DNA of 64,000 bases from Arcobacter roscoffensis (GCF_024267655.1 NZ_CP100595.1:372001-436000); one strand, 5' to 3'. Counted from the first letter of the stretch, positions 29,900 to 39,833 are shown. Translations and numbers: made by a program. The notes: generated by a model from the letters alone, not told the origin.

Positions 29900-30784
29900 T
29901 TAGTGAACTTCTCTCCACATTTTTTTCTTCCATAAGAATGCAAAGATTGCAAAGATTACAAAGTAGATTAAGAACTTAGGTCCTAATTCAGATCTTTCAT
30001 CTTTACTTGTATCTCCAACTTCTTCCATGTAAGTAATAACTTGTTTTTGAGAATCTTCAGTTAAACCAACTCTAGGCATTGCAGTACCTTCAAGGTGTTT
30101 TTGTGGATTATTAATAAATGTTGTTAAGTAACCCTCACCTCTAGATCTAATATATTGTGATAAGTCAGGAGGTAATTTACCCATGTACTTTTTAATATCA
30201 GAATCAGGAGTTAATGAACTCATTGTTCCATTTAGCATATCAGCATATTTAATACCATGACATCTTTGACAAGCATCAGTAAATACTGCTTTATTTGTCA
30301 TTTCTTCTGGAGCAATTGACTGTAAGTAAGCTACCATATCAGCAATCTCTTGTGCTTGCATCCAACCGTAACCTGGCATTGGATGAACTCTTCCATCTTC
30401 AAATTTGTGTTCAACTTTTGAAGCTTTTGCAGGATTCTTAATGAATGCTGCTAAATAATCAGCATTGTAAAGGTATCCAGCAGTACTTAAATCTGGTGGA
30501 ACAACACCATAAGCAGCAGCTGAACTTGCGTTATCCATAACTTGAGGGAATCCCTCAGCATTAATTGAGTGACAAGCTGTACAGTTAGTTGTAACTAATG
30601 TTTTACCATTTGCTGCATCACCACTTAAAGCTTTTACATCTTTAACATCTTCTTGAACATCAGTGAATTTAAAATCAGCTGGTTCTACATGAGGGTGCAT
30701 TTGAGAGTGAGCAAATGGCTCAACTCCCCAGTAAGTAACTAGCGTTAAGGCTACTACTACTGCTAAAATTTTTAATTCTTTCAT
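29900..30784 (-). CDS. petC: Di-heme cytochrome c subunit of the bc1 complex (PetC)
   Basis: Cytochrome c subunit of ubiquinol- or menaquinol-cytochrome c oxidoreductase. The 294 residues have an N-terminal membrane segment (about 5-20), two CxxCH heme sites (Cys68-His72 in CTACHS and Cys172-His176 in CQRCHG) and a C-terminal anchor FLIYFVIFAIFAFLW. This two-heme form, unlike mono-heme cytochrome c1, is the kind found in Campylobacterota. Methionines in the MPGYGW and MPRVGL segments are possible axial ligands. It overlaps petB by one base. Confidence 0.92.
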   Translation of the reverse strand: MKELKILAVVVALTLVTYWGVEPFAHSQMHPHVEPADFKFTDVQEDVKDVKALSGDAANGKTLVTTNCTACHSINAEGFPQVMDNASSAAAYGVVPPDLSTAGYLYNADYLAAFIKNPAKASKVEHKFEDGRVHPMPGYGWMQAQEIADMVAYLQSIAPEEMTNKAVFTDACQRCHGIKYADMLNGTMSSLTPDSDIKKYMGKLPPDLSQYIRSRGEGYLTTFINNPQKHLEGTAMPRVGLTEDSQKQVITYMEEVGDTSKDERSELGPKFLIYFVIFAIFAFLWKKKMWREVH

Positions 30785-32034
30785 TATGCATCTCCTCTCT
30801 TTTTAGCATCTGCTTTTGTAATAAATGGTAATGCAAGGAATAAAATGATGAATAATGTAGCTACTACAAATCCAACCCAAGCATTTACACCTGTTGGAGG
30901 TAATTTTCCATATACAGTTAATACAATTAAGTCAGCCATTAAAATCCAGAACCAAATAAAGAATTTAGGTCTTTTGTGTGCTGGTAAGATTTTTGGATCT
31001 CTATCTAACCAAGGTAATACTAGGAAGATAACGTTTGCAAATGCAAATGCAATTAATCCAATATCAAATGCTTTAATAGGTCCAACATCAAAGAAGAATC
31101 CTCTTAATACTTCATATGACCATAAGAAATACCATTCTGGGTAAATATGTGCAGGAGTTACCATTGGATCAGCAGGATCAAAGTTAACTGGGTCCATTGC
31201 AAAGTTATAATGGAAGAATACTAAGTAGAAGTAGAAAATTAAGAAAATACCTAATACAGCTAAATCTTTAGAAATAAATACAGGCCAGAAAGGAATAACT
31301 TTTGATTCTCTTTTGTTACCAGCTAAGTATTTTTCAGCTTCTTCATCAAAATCAAATTCATCAGAGTTTTGATTATTAACGTGAGGAATTCTTAATGTAT
31401 AGAAGTGTAATCCAATAATTCCCATAATTGTAATAGGTAATAAGAACACGTGTAACATAAAGAATCTAGTTAATGTAGCATCAGCAACATTAAAGTCACC
31501 TCTAATCCATACAACTAATGCATCACCAATAACTGGAACACCACCAAATAAGTTAGTAATAACCATTGCAGCCCAGTAAGACATTTGTCCCCATGGTAAC
31601 ATATATCCAGAGAATCCAGCAGCAGAGAATGTCATGAATAATAACATACCTGAAATCCAGATCATTTCTCTACCTTGTTTATAAGAACCATAGTAGATAC
31701 CTGTAAACATGTGAATATAGATGATTAAGAATACAACAGAAGCAGCAACACCATGCATATGTCTAAATAACCAACCAAATGCAACTTCTTGCATAATTGT
31801 ATAGTTAACTGAATCAAATGCTAAAGCAACATCTGGCTTGTAGTACATCATTAAGAATAAACCAGAAATTACTAAGATACCAAAAGTAGTAGCTAATAAT
31901 ACACCCATTGCCCATAAGAAGTTAATATCTTTTGGAATCCAATACTCAGTCATTAAAACTTTGTTTAAAGCTGTAGTATTAAGTCTTTGATCTAACCACT
32001 CACCAACTGAGTTAGCTTTTTCAAATTTTGCCAT
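30784..32034 (-). CDS. petB: Cytochrome b of the bc1 complex (PetB)
   Basis: Membrane quinol oxidase core subunit. The 416 residues predict eight or more helices. The paired heme-ligand histidines are visible in FRHMHGVAASVVFLIIYIH and HVFLLPITIMGIIGLHFY, and the quinol-oxidation motif PEWY is present in YPEWYFLWSYEVLRG. A GWLF-type start to helix B (FGWLFRHMHG) is typical of cytochrome b. Middle gene of petA-petB-petC. Confidence 0.97.
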   Translation of the reverse strand: MAKFEKANSVGEWLDQRLNTTALNKVLMTEYWIPKDINFLWAMGVLLATTFGILVISGLFLMMYYKPDVALAFDSVNYTIMQEVAFGWLFRHMHGVAASVVFLIIYIHMFTGIYYGSYKQGREMIWISGMLLFMTFSAAGFSGYMLPWGQMSYWAAMVITNLFGGVPVIGDALVVWIRGDFNVADATLTRFFMLHVFLLPITIMGIIGLHFYTLRIPHVNNQNSDEFDFDEEAEKYLAGNKRESKVIPFWPVFISKDLAVLGIFLIFYFYLVFFHYNFAMDPVNFDPADPMVTPAHIYPEWYFLWSYEVLRGFFFDVGPIKAFDIGLIAFAFANVIFLVLPWLDRDPKILPAHKRPKFFIWFWILMADLIVLTVYGKLPPTGVNAWVGFVVATLFIILFLALPFITKADAKKRGDA

Positions 32035-32044
32035 AAACTACTCC

Positions 32045-32548
32045 TTATGCCGTTGCCATCGCAGCAGCGATTTTTTTGTATTCAGGACCTTCTTCACCTA
32101 AAGTGATTTCAGTTCCTTTTACACTAAATGGAGGTAGGTCAAGTGGTCTTGGAGGAGGTCCGAAGATTTGTTCAGCAGAAGGGTTGAACTCCCCACCGTG
32201 ACATGCACATTTCCATTTATCTTTTTTCCATGCTGGAATACAACCTAAGTGAGTACATAATCCAATAGCAACAGTATATCTACTATCACCGATTATTAAA
32301 TCTCTTTCATTGTCTTTCATTTCAGCAGTTTTTTTAAGAAGAAAAATTGGTTTTCCTCTCCAAGTAATCGTAACAGGATTTCCGGCTTTTAATTCACCTA
32401 GTTCTACTTTTGTAAAACCACCTGCTAATACGCTTGGAAGTGGATCCCATACTTGCTTCATACCAACAAGTGACGCAGCACCACCTACTGCAGCAACAGC
32501 AGCAAATGAATAACCAAGAAAATCTCGTCTATTAGTTTCATTAGACAT
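32045..32548 (-). CDS. petA: Rieske iron-sulfur subunit (PetA)
   Basis: [2Fe-2S] subunit that passes electrons from quinol to the cytochrome c subunit. In 167 residues the twin-arginine-like N-terminus NRRDFLGYSF leads a membrane anchor (about 12-30). Cluster ligands are Cys98 and His100 (CTHLGC) with Cys114 and His117 (CACHGG), and Cys103-Cys116 would form the usual disulfide. First gene of the bc1 operon, with AAAAGGAAGCC before the ATG. Confidence 0.97.
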   Translation of the reverse strand: MSNETNRRDFLGYSFAAVAAVGGAASLVGMKQVWDPLPSVLAGGFTKVELGELKAGNPVTITWRGKPIFLLKKTAEMKDNERDLIIGDSRYTVAIGLCTHLGCIPAWKKDKWKCACHGGEFNPSAEQIFGPPPRPLDLPPFSVKGTEITLGEEGPEYKKIAAAMATA

Positions 32549-32584
32549 ATTTGGCTTCCTTTTTTTTTAGTTTAAAATCCATAT

Positions 32585-32590
32585 ATTATA
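32585..32590 (-). promoter_or_regulatory. Predicted -10 box of petABC
   Basis: Minus-strand TATAAT about 37 bases upstream of the petA start, in the 163-base spacer after thrC. The rest of this spacer shows no gene. Confidence 0.5.
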
Positions 32591-32700
32591 TTGTTTTCTT
32601 ACTTAAAATGATTTGACTCAGGGGATAAAATGTTATGTTTATGCTATTTTTTGTGAAAAATTTACCCAGTATGGTAAAATAGGGGAAAGTTATTTTAATT

Positions 32701-32726
32701 ATTAGAGAATTTTAACATTCTCTAAT
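32701..32726 (-). terminator. Hairpin at the end of thrC
   Basis: A 10-bp stem, ATTAGAGAAT (32701-32710) with ATTCTCTAAT (32717-32726), spans the thrC stop codon. The T tract beyond it on the minus strand is poor, so termination strength is uncertain. Confidence 0.5.
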
Positions 32727-34193
32727 AAATTTTACGATTTCTTCTTCAATATTCTCTTTTTCAATCACTTGATTGTGATTGATTTTTGCTGTAAATAAGT
32801 CTTTAATTGACTGAGGTAAAACAGCTTTATATTTAGATGAGATTTCTTCTAATGCTTCTTTATCTGCATATTTTTCATCGTCTTGTTTAAGGGCATTTAG
32901 AACTGTTGGAGAGAATTTTGTCCATTCAGCTGTTGAGTAAATTACAGTAGTAATTTTCTCTTCTCTTAGTTCATCATAAGCTTTAATACAAGTTGCTGTG
33001 TGAGGATCCATTAAGTAACCATCATCTAAGAAAGATTTGATGATTTTTGAACCATATTTATCATCAGAATTTACAGCACTAAAGTACTCTTGAAGCTTAG
33101 CTGTTTCATCTTTACTCATTTCAAAGATTTTTTTCTCATTTAGGTCATCTAGTAACTCTTTCGTTCTTTTTGCTCCAAAAAGTGAAAAAATCACTCTTTC
33201 TATATTAGAAGATTTTAAAATATCCATAGCTGGAGATTTTGTAAGTTTTAACTCTTTATCTCTAATATCATAAACACCTGTGTTAATCCATTCAGTTAAA
33301 ATATTGTTTTCATTTGAAGCAACAAGAAGTTTTTTGATTGGAACACCCATTTGTTTTGCATAAAATCCACCAAGTACATTTCCAAAGTTTCCAGATGGAA
33401 CTACTAGGTAAATTTCTTCGCCATATTCAACCTCACCTTGTTTTAATAACTCTAAGTAAGAGTGGAAGTGATAAATGATTTGGAAAATAATTCTACCAAA
33501 GTTAACAGAGTTAGCAGCAGATAGTTTAATGCCATCGTTTTCTAGTTCTTCTTTAAACGATTCACTAGCTAAAAGTTTTTTAAGTGCTGTTTGAGCATCA
33601 TCAAAATTTCCTTTAATACCTAAAACTTTTAGATTATCTCCATCTTCACATACCATTTGTAATCTTTGTACATCAGAAGTTCCACCATCTGGATATAAAC
33701 AAGCAACTTGAATATTTTCTTTATTTTTAAAAGTGTTTAGTGCAGCAGGACCAGTATCTCCTGAAGTTGCAGCTAAGATTAAGTACTTTTCATCTCTTTT
33801 TTTAGCAATAGAGCTTAAAATTGAACCAAAAGGTTGTAATGCCATATCTTTAAATGCTCTTGTTGGTCCATGATATTGTTCATGTACAAATAAGTCATCT
33901 TTAACTTTAACTACAGGACAAGGATCAGCAGCATCATCAAAATTGTCATATAAATCTAAAGCTTTATTAATCTCTTCTTCATCAATATCTATTTCAAAAG
34001 CTTTTAAAATAGCATATGCTAATTCTTTATATCCATCATTAATATGATTTAAAAGAAAGTTTTCTTCAAGTTGCGGTAACTCTTTTGGTACATAAAGTCC
34101 ACCAAAAGATGCACTAGGATTTAAAATAGCGTATGAAAACTCTACTTCTTTATCTTTAATTCCATCATTTCCTCTAGTTTCTATAAATTTCAT
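32712..34193 (-). CDS. thrC: Threonine synthase ThrC
   Basis: PLP enzyme converting phosphohomoserine to threonine, using the product of ThrB. The 493 residues start MKFIETRGNDG, contain the PLP lysine in GPTRAFKDMALQPFG, the phosphate-binding ATSGDTGPAAL, and VPSGNFGNVLGG. The long form, as in Gram-negative bacteria. It starts 9 bases after argB. Confidence 0.96.
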   Translation of the reverse strand: MKFIETRGNDGIKDKEVEFSYAILNPSASFGGLYVPKELPQLEENFLLNHINDGYKELAYAILKAFEIDIDEEEINKALDLYDNFDDAADPCPVVKVKDDLFVHEQYHGPTRAFKDMALQPFGSILSSIAKKRDEKYLILAATSGDTGPAALNTFKNKENIQVACLYPDGGTSDVQRLQMVCEDGDNLKVLGIKGNFDDAQTALKKLLASESFKEELENDGIKLSAANSVNFGRIIFQIIYHFHSYLELLKQGEVEYGEEIYLVVPSGNFGNVLGGFYAKQMGVPIKKLLVASNENNILTEWINTGVYDIRDKELKLTKSPAMDILKSSNIERVIFSLFGAKRTKELLDDLNEKKIFEMSKDETAKLQEYFSAVNSDDKYGSKIIKSFLDDGYLMDPHTATCIKAYDELREEKITTVIYSTAEWTKFSPTVLNALKQDDEKYADKEALEEISSKYKAVLPQSIKDLFTAKINHNQVIEKENIEEEIVKFIREC

Positions 34194-34202
34194 TCTTCTT
34201 CC

Positions 34203-35108
34203 TTACGCTTCATCGCTTAGTAGTTTTTCCATATCAATTCCATTGTTTGGATTGTCTTTTCTAACAAATTGTGTTCCAATTCCATCACTTGTGAATAACT
34301 CAAGTAAGATTGAGTGTTCAACTCTACCATCTATGATGTGAGCTTTATTCACTCCATTGTAAATAGCATCAATACAAGAATCAACTTTTGGTATCATTCC
34401 TCCACCAATTGTTCCATCTTTTTTATAAGCTTCTACATCATCTTGGTCAAGTGAGTTAAGTAAAGTACCTTCTTTATCTAAAACACCTACTGTATCAGTT
34501 AAAAATAGAACTTTTTGAGCTCCAATAGCAGCAGCTATTTTAGATGCTGCTACATCTGCATTTATATTAAATCCAGGGTGGTTAGGTTCTGCACTATCAG
34601 CAATTGGAGCAATTACAGGAATAAAACCTTCTTTGATAAGATTATTTATCATATCTCCATTTACTTTTGTTACAACACCTGTGTAACCAAATTTACCATC
34701 TTCTTTAGGAACTGCATTTATTATTGACGAGTCTTTTCCTGAAATACCAATAGCTTTTGCTCCATGGTGGTTTAGTAAAGATGTGATATTTTTATTTATC
34801 TCTCCACTTAAAACCATTTCTACAACTCTCATAGTATCTTCTGATGTAACTCTATGTCCATCTACAAACTCTGACTCAATAGATAACTTATCAAGTAGTT
34901 CAGATATTCTAGCACCTCCACCATGTACAATTACAGGTTTTATACCTACAAGTGAAAGTAAAACTATATCTTCAGCAAACTTCTCTTTTAATTCTGGACT
35001 AGTTTGAGCTGAACCACCATATTTAATAACAATAGTCTTCCCATAAAACTTTTTTATATGAGGAATTGCATCAAGTAGGGTTTGAACTTTTTGATGTTTC
35101 TTTTGCAT
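34203..35108 (-). CDS. argB: Acetylglutamate kinase ArgB
   Basis: Second enzyme of arginine synthesis, phosphorylating N-acetylglutamate. With the start at ATG 35108 the protein has 301 residues beginning MQKKHQKVQTLLDAIPHIKKFYGKT, then VIKYGGSA, VHGGGARIS, NADVAA and GGMIPKVDS, as in the family. An in-frame TTG at 35138 would add 10 residues but lies too close to the predicted -10 box at 35141-35146, while 35108 has TAGGAA upstream. The extended N-terminal helix resembles the arginine-sensitive hexameric type. Confidence 0.94.
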   Translation of the reverse strand: MQKKHQKVQTLLDAIPHIKKFYGKTIVIKYGGSAQTSPELKEKFAEDIVLLSLVGIKPVIVHGGGARISELLDKLSIESEFVDGHRVTSEDTMRVVEMVLSGEINKNITSLLNHHGAKAIGISGKDSSIINAVPKEDGKFGYTGVVTKVNGDMINNLIKEGFIPVIAPIADSAEPNHPGFNINADVAASKIAAAIGAQKVLFLTDTVGVLDKEGTLLNSLDQDDVEAYKKDGTIGGGMIPKVDSCIDAIYNGVNKAHIIDGRVEHSILLELFTSDGIGTQFVRKDNPNNGIDMEKLLSDEA

Positions 35109-35140
35109 AATATTTCCTAAGATGTTTTTTAAAGGCAAAT

Positions 35141-35146
35141 ATTATA
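35141..35146 (-). promoter_or_regulatory. Predicted -10 box of argB-thrC
   Basis: Minus-strand TATAAT 33 bases upstream of the argB start chosen here. It supports the shorter argB reading. Confidence 0.5.
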
Positions 35147-35158
35147 TCAAAAATTATC

Positions 35159-36934
35159 TTAGTTGTTTTCTTTTATCATACTTTTTTCAAAGATCACAGT
35201 TTTGTTTCTACCACTATTTTTTGCTTCATATAATGCAATATCAGCATTTTTAATGCACTCTTTTAAATCAATACTATCTTTAGGAAAAACACAAGCACCA
35301 ATACTTAAAGTTTTGTTTATAGTATTTGAAGGAGTCACAGGAATATTTTTTTTCATAAAGGCTGTTCTTATTTTCTCAGCCACACTAACTACACTTGCTT
35401 CATCACAATTATGTAATAAGACAATAAACTCTTCTCCTCCGTATCTAATAATAGTATCAGAGTTTCTAGTATTTTCATTTAGTGTTTGAGCTACTATTTG
35501 AATAGCTTTATCCCCAATATCATGGCCGTAAGTATCATTTATTTTTTTGAAAAAATCTATGTCAATCATTAACACCCCATAAGGTATTTTTGCTCTATTG
35601 CTTTGAGATACAATTTTAGGTAGTTGGTCTTCTAAGTGTTTTCTATTATAAAGACCTGTTAAGGCATCTGTTCTTGCGTTTTTTTCCAAAATATTCATAA
35701 GTTTATTTGTGATAATAACTGATTTTGCAGCATCAATGTAGTCATTTATAAAAGGAATATTGTATTTTATTTTTTCAATCTCTTCTTTATCTTTTGCAAA
35801 AAAAGAGATAATTAAATCTAATTCATTTGATATTGAATAAGGAATACAAAGGTAGTTTGTATTTTTATCTTCACATGATATACAAATATTTTCAAATACA
35901 GTTGAGTCAACTATTTGATTTGTTTTATCTGCTCTGCATTGTACGTTTTTATTACAATACTCTTTATTTCCTATGTATACATTTTTTGCTTCACCTGTTC
36001 TTGTATAAGCTTCTTGAATATTGAAGTTTTCTATATTAATTCTAGCCTTGATAACATGAGCTAATCTTTTATAAATAGTGTCTAAATTATCATCGTGTTC
36101 TATTGTTTTTCTAAATTTATAAACTGATGATAGTCTTGAGACAGTTTCTTGAACATTTATTAAAGGGTCACTATTTTCATGGGTTTTGCTAGATAGAAAA
36201 ATAGATATGTTTTTATCTATATCAATTAAAGTTGTTTCAAGTTTATTTAGTAAGGTATTAATCCAAGTAGAGACTTCTTTTGCATCTTTGTTATTTATAT
36301 CTAATACTCTTTGTGAGTAATCGCCTTCATTGGCATTATTCATTACTTTTTTGATTGAAACAAAAAGTTTTAAAAATGGTGAGATTAAATAGTTTATTAA
36401 AAAAGCAATTGTAAAAATAAGAACTAAAGCAATAGCTGTTGTATTTAAAACAGTACTAATTCCCTTTTGTTTTGAATCATCAACAGGAATAGTAATAGTA
36501 ATAGCACCTAAAGTATCACCTTCTTTTGCATTTGAATGGCAATTAAGACAGTTTATTTCCCCACTTGAAGTTGCTTTATATGGAATAGTAATTCTATAAG
36601 TACTATTTGAAAAAAGCTTTTCATCTATTACTTTTATTTCTTTTCCAGTTTTTAAAACTTTTTTATCTATCTCATCTTGAGGAACTTCGTTATTTAGTCC
36701 TTCCCCATACATTTCAATTACTTTATGACCACGGCTTAACCAAACTTTATCAATATGTGGTAAGTCTTCTAATTGTTTTAAAAATATTTCTCTTTCATCA
36801 ATTACACCTGTTAACATTTGAGTTGTTAGTGCATGCTCTACGGTTTTTGCTAAAATAGTTGCTTTATTATCAATACTTTTAATTCCATACTCTCTAAAGT
36901 TATAAGTAAAGTTTAGAATCATAAGAATAAACAT
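35159..36934 (-). CDS. Membrane diguanylate cyclase with a periplasmic CxxCH sensor
   Basis: Predicted to make cyclic di-GMP in response to a periplasmic signal. In the 591 residues from ATG 36934: the tail of a first membrane helix, a periplasmic region ending in a c-type heme motif CLNCH (129-133), a second helix (about 162-184), a HAMP-like linker, a GAF-like part with five cysteines (327, 333, 351, 354, 363), and a GGDEF domain with RYGGEEF (497-503). An RxxD inhibitory site (490-493) sits five residues before GGEEF. The true N-terminus is uncertain: hydrophobic sequence continues in frame upstream without a normal start codon. Confidence 0.88.
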   Translation of the reverse strand: MFILMILNFTYNFREYGIKSIDNKATILAKTVEHALTTQMLTGVIDEREIFLKQLEDLPHIDKVWLSRGHKVIEMYGEGLNNEVPQDEIDKKVLKTGKEIKVIDEKLFSNSTYRITIPYKATSSGEINCLNCHSNAKEGDTLGAITITIPVDDSKQKGISTVLNTTAIALVLIFTIAFLINYLISPFLKLFVSIKKVMNNANEGDYSQRVLDINNKDAKEVSTWINTLLNKLETTLIDIDKNISIFLSSKTHENSDPLINVQETVSRLSSVYKFRKTIEHDDNLDTIYKRLAHVIKARINIENFNIQEAYTRTGEAKNVYIGNKEYCNKNVQCRADKTNQIVDSTVFENICISCEDKNTNYLCIPYSISNELDLIISFFAKDKEEIEKIKYNIPFINDYIDAAKSVIITNKLMNILEKNARTDALTGLYNRKHLEDQLPKIVSQSNRAKIPYGVLMIDIDFFKKINDTYGHDIGDKAIQIVAQTLNENTRNSDTIIRYGGEEFIVLLHNCDEASVVSVAEKIRTAFMKKNIPVTPSNTINKTLSIGACVFPKDSIDLKECIKNADIALYEAKNSGRNKTVIFEKSMIKENN

Positions 36935-37097
36935 AAAGAATATAACAGTGGTAACAAGAAAAATAATCTTACTATTCGTTTTTATACTGCATTCCTGAAA
37001 TTTTATAATAGTTAATAATGCAATAATATAATAAAAATGTTTAAGTTTTGATGATTAATATAGTATTTTATAACAATTACTTTAGTATGATTTGCTT

Positions 37098-39833
37098 ATG
37101 AAAAAATATTTAGCATTAAAAGCAAGTGCAGGAAGTGGGAAAACTTTTGCACTAACAGTAAGATATATTACTTTATTATTAAAAGGTGCAAAAGCAAGTG
37201 AGATTTTAACTCTAACTTTTACAAATAAAGCTGCAAATGAAATGAGTGAGAGAATATATAAAACTCTACTTACTTTAGGTGATGATGAAGCATACTTAAA
37301 TGCAATTTGTGAACAATCATCTATGAGTAAAGAGCAGATTCTAGGAAAGAAGAGTTTTTTAGTAAAATCTTTCTCAAATGCAACTTTATCTATATTTACA
37401 ATTGATAAGTTTGTAAATAAAATTCTTAGAGAGTTTTGTGGATATATTGGAATATCAGATGATTTTGAAATTAAAGAGGATGATATAGAAGCTTTAAGTA
37501 TTAAGTTTTTATCTTCATTAGATGCTCAACAATTTGATACTTTAATTGACTTTTCACTTTATGAAAAAAAGAAGTTTAACTCAATATTTGAACTTTTTAA
37601 AATTTTACTTGAAAAGAATGAAAAGATTGAACCTATTAGAATTGATGGAAGTTTAATTAATCTTCAGAAGCAAGAGGTTTTAAAATATGCATATAAAATA
37701 AAAGAAGCCATTTTATCTTGTGATGTGGCCTCAAACTCTGCTAAAAAAGCTGTTGATTTTGAAAACTTTGACTCACTATTTGAAAAAACATGGCTTTCAA
37801 AAGAGGTATTAAGTGATTATAGCTATTTTAAAAAATGTTCAAATGAGATTTTAGAAAGCTATTTCGTAGATTTAAAACAGCAGTTGCAAGCTTATTATAA
37901 ATTAAGAGCAAACTACAGTTTATCAAAACTTTTTGAACTTTTTTTAATGTTTAAAGAGTTCAAATTAAATTACAATAAAAATAAAAACTATTTAGAGTTT
38001 AATGATATTTCAAATTTAGTTTATGATTTATTAACTAATAAAATTGATAAAGAGTTTTTATACTTTAGACTAGATTCTCAATTTAATCACATATTAATTG
38101 ATGAGTTTCAAGATACATCTTTAATTCAATATAATATTTTGAAACCATTAATTGATGAGATTTTGTCAGGGGATGAAACTAGATTTAAAACCTTTTTTTA
38201 TGTGGGAGATGTAAAACAATCTATATATAGATTTAGAGGTGGTAAAAAAGAACTTTTTGACCATGTGGCTAATACAAATAAACTTTTAGAAGTAGAAGTC
38301 TTAAATACAAACTATAGGTCAAGTCAAAATGTAGTTGAGTTTGTTAATTCACTTTTTATAAATATTCCAAACTATGAATATCATAATCAACAATCAATAA
38401 AAAAAGGTGGTTTTATAGAAGTTGTTGAGGATGAAGCTTTAGATGAAGACGATAAATTTGAAAATGTAGCTTCAAAAATTGCAAACTTAATAAAAAGTGG
38501 AGTTAACTCAAACGATATAGCAATTTTAACTTATACAAATGATGATGTATTAAGTTTATATTACTATTTAAAAAAGAAGTTCCCAAAACTTAAAATATCT
38601 ACTGAAATGACTTCAAGGTTAATAAATCAAGAAAATGTAAAAGCTGTAATAAATGCTATCAAATATTTATATTTTAATAAAGAAATTTACAAAGAAAATC
38701 TAAATGCTTTAATGGGAAAAGAGCTTACTAGTCCTGTTGAATTACAAATTGATTTTGATAAAAAGTCAGTTAGTAAGATAATAAAAGATATAGCTTCTAG
38801 TTTAATGATTATTGACCAAAATATTATAAAGCTTATAGAAGTTTGTGAAAGCTTTGATAATATTGTAGAGTTTGTTTATGAAGTAGATAAACTAGATGCA
38901 ACAATACAAAATAGTGAAACAGTTGGTCTTCAAATATTAACTATTTTTAAATCAAAAGGTTTAGAGTTTAAAACAGTAATTTTACTTGATAGAATTAAAA
39001 GAAAAAATGCAGATAAAAGCTCTCTTCTTTTTGAATATGATAGTGTAAATTTAAAAAATATTTTTTATAAAATAAAAGGCTATGAAAACTATAATGATGA
39101 TTATGCAAGAGCAATTGCAAAAGAGAAATCTTTGTCTTTACAAGATGAAATAAATATTTTATATGTAGCACTTACAAGAGCTCAAAATAATATGCTTGTT
39201 TTTAAAAAGAAGAAATCTTCTGTATTTGATATTTTAGATATGACTCCTTGTAAAATTGGACAATTAGAGTTAAGTTCAAATATATCTAAAAACTTTGATA
39301 GCTTTGAAAAAGTAGAGTATACTCCTATGGACTTAGGTATTCAAGAACAGCAAATATCAAAAGAAAAAGATAGTAGTAGCGAAATTTTATATGCAAGATA
39401 TTTTGGTATTGCAACTCACTTTTGTTTAGAAATGATGAATAAGTTTACATATGAAAGTTTAGATTATTGTTTAAAGATTACTGTTTCAAGATACTCTAAT
39501 TATTTAAAAGAAGAAGACTTTGAAAAAATTAGATTAAGAATTACAAATTTAATTGATAATAAAAAGTTTCAAGACTTTTTAGAAGATGCTACATTTATCG
39601 CAGAGCAATCGCTTATTTACCAAGGTGAAGTGAAGATAATAGATTTACTTTTACAAAAGGGTGATGAGTATTATATCTTTGATTACAAAACTACGAAGAG
39701 TGAAAATTCATTTGAACATAAAAATCAAGTAAGGCACTACAAAAAAGCAATTAGCGATATATTTAATACAAATAAGGTATCTTCATACCTTATTTATTTA
39801 AATGAAGATAAGTCTATTCTTGATGAAGTCTAA
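37098..39833 (+). CDS. addA: AddA/RecB-like helicase-nuclease
   Basis: UvrD-family helicase with a C-terminal nuclease, predicted to process double-strand breaks for recombination. The 911 residues start MKKYLALKASAGSGKT with Walker A at 9-16; Walker B is IDEFQDTS around Asp335-Glu336; ALTRAQNNML is a late helicase motif. The nuclease residues Asp852 (IIDLLL) and Asp862-Tyr-Lys864 (FDYKTTK) are intact. A TTG six bases upstream could be the start instead. AddB is not adjacent, so the partner must lie elsewhere. It overlaps the next, convergent gene by 4 bases. Confidence 0.9.
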   Translation: MKKYLALKASAGSGKTFALTVRYITLLLKGAKASEILTLTFTNKAANEMSERIYKTLLTLGDDEAYLNAICEQSSMSKEQILGKKSFLVKSFSNATLSIFTIDKFVNKILREFCGYIGISDDFEIKEDDIEALSIKFLSSLDAQQFDTLIDFSLYEKKKFNSIFELFKILLEKNEKIEPIRIDGSLINLQKQEVLKYAYKIKEAILSCDVASNSAKKAVDFENFDSLFEKTWLSKEVLSDYSYFKKCSNEILESYFVDLKQQLQAYYKLRANYSLSKLFELFLMFKEFKLNYNKNKNYLEFNDISNLVYDLLTNKIDKEFLYFRLDSQFNHILIDEFQDTSLIQYNILKPLIDEILSGDETRFKTFFYVGDVKQSIYRFRGGKKELFDHVANTNKLLEVEVLNTNYRSSQNVVEFVNSLFINIPNYEYHNQQSIKKGGFIEVVEDEALDEDDKFENVASKIANLIKSGVNSNDIAILTYTNDDVLSLYYYLKKKFPKLKISTEMTSRLINQENVKAVINAIKYLYFNKEIYKENLNALMGKELTSPVELQIDFDKKSVSKIIKDIASSLMIIDQNIIKLIEVCESFDNIVEFVYEVDKLDATIQNSETVGLQILTIFKSKGLEFKTVILLDRIKRKNADKSSLLFEYDSVNLKNIFYKIKGYENYNDDYARAIAKEKSLSLQDEINILYVALTRAQNNMLVFKKKKSSVFDILDMTPCKIGQLELSSNISKNFDSFEKVEYTPMDLGIQEQQISKEKDSSSEILYARYFGIATHFCLEMMNKFTYESLDYCLKITVSRYSNYLKEEDFEKIRLRITNLIDNKKFQDFLEDATFIAEQSLIYQGEVKIIDLLLQKGDEYYIFDYKTTKSENSFEHKNQVRHYKKAISDIFNTNKVSSYLIYLNEDKSILDEV

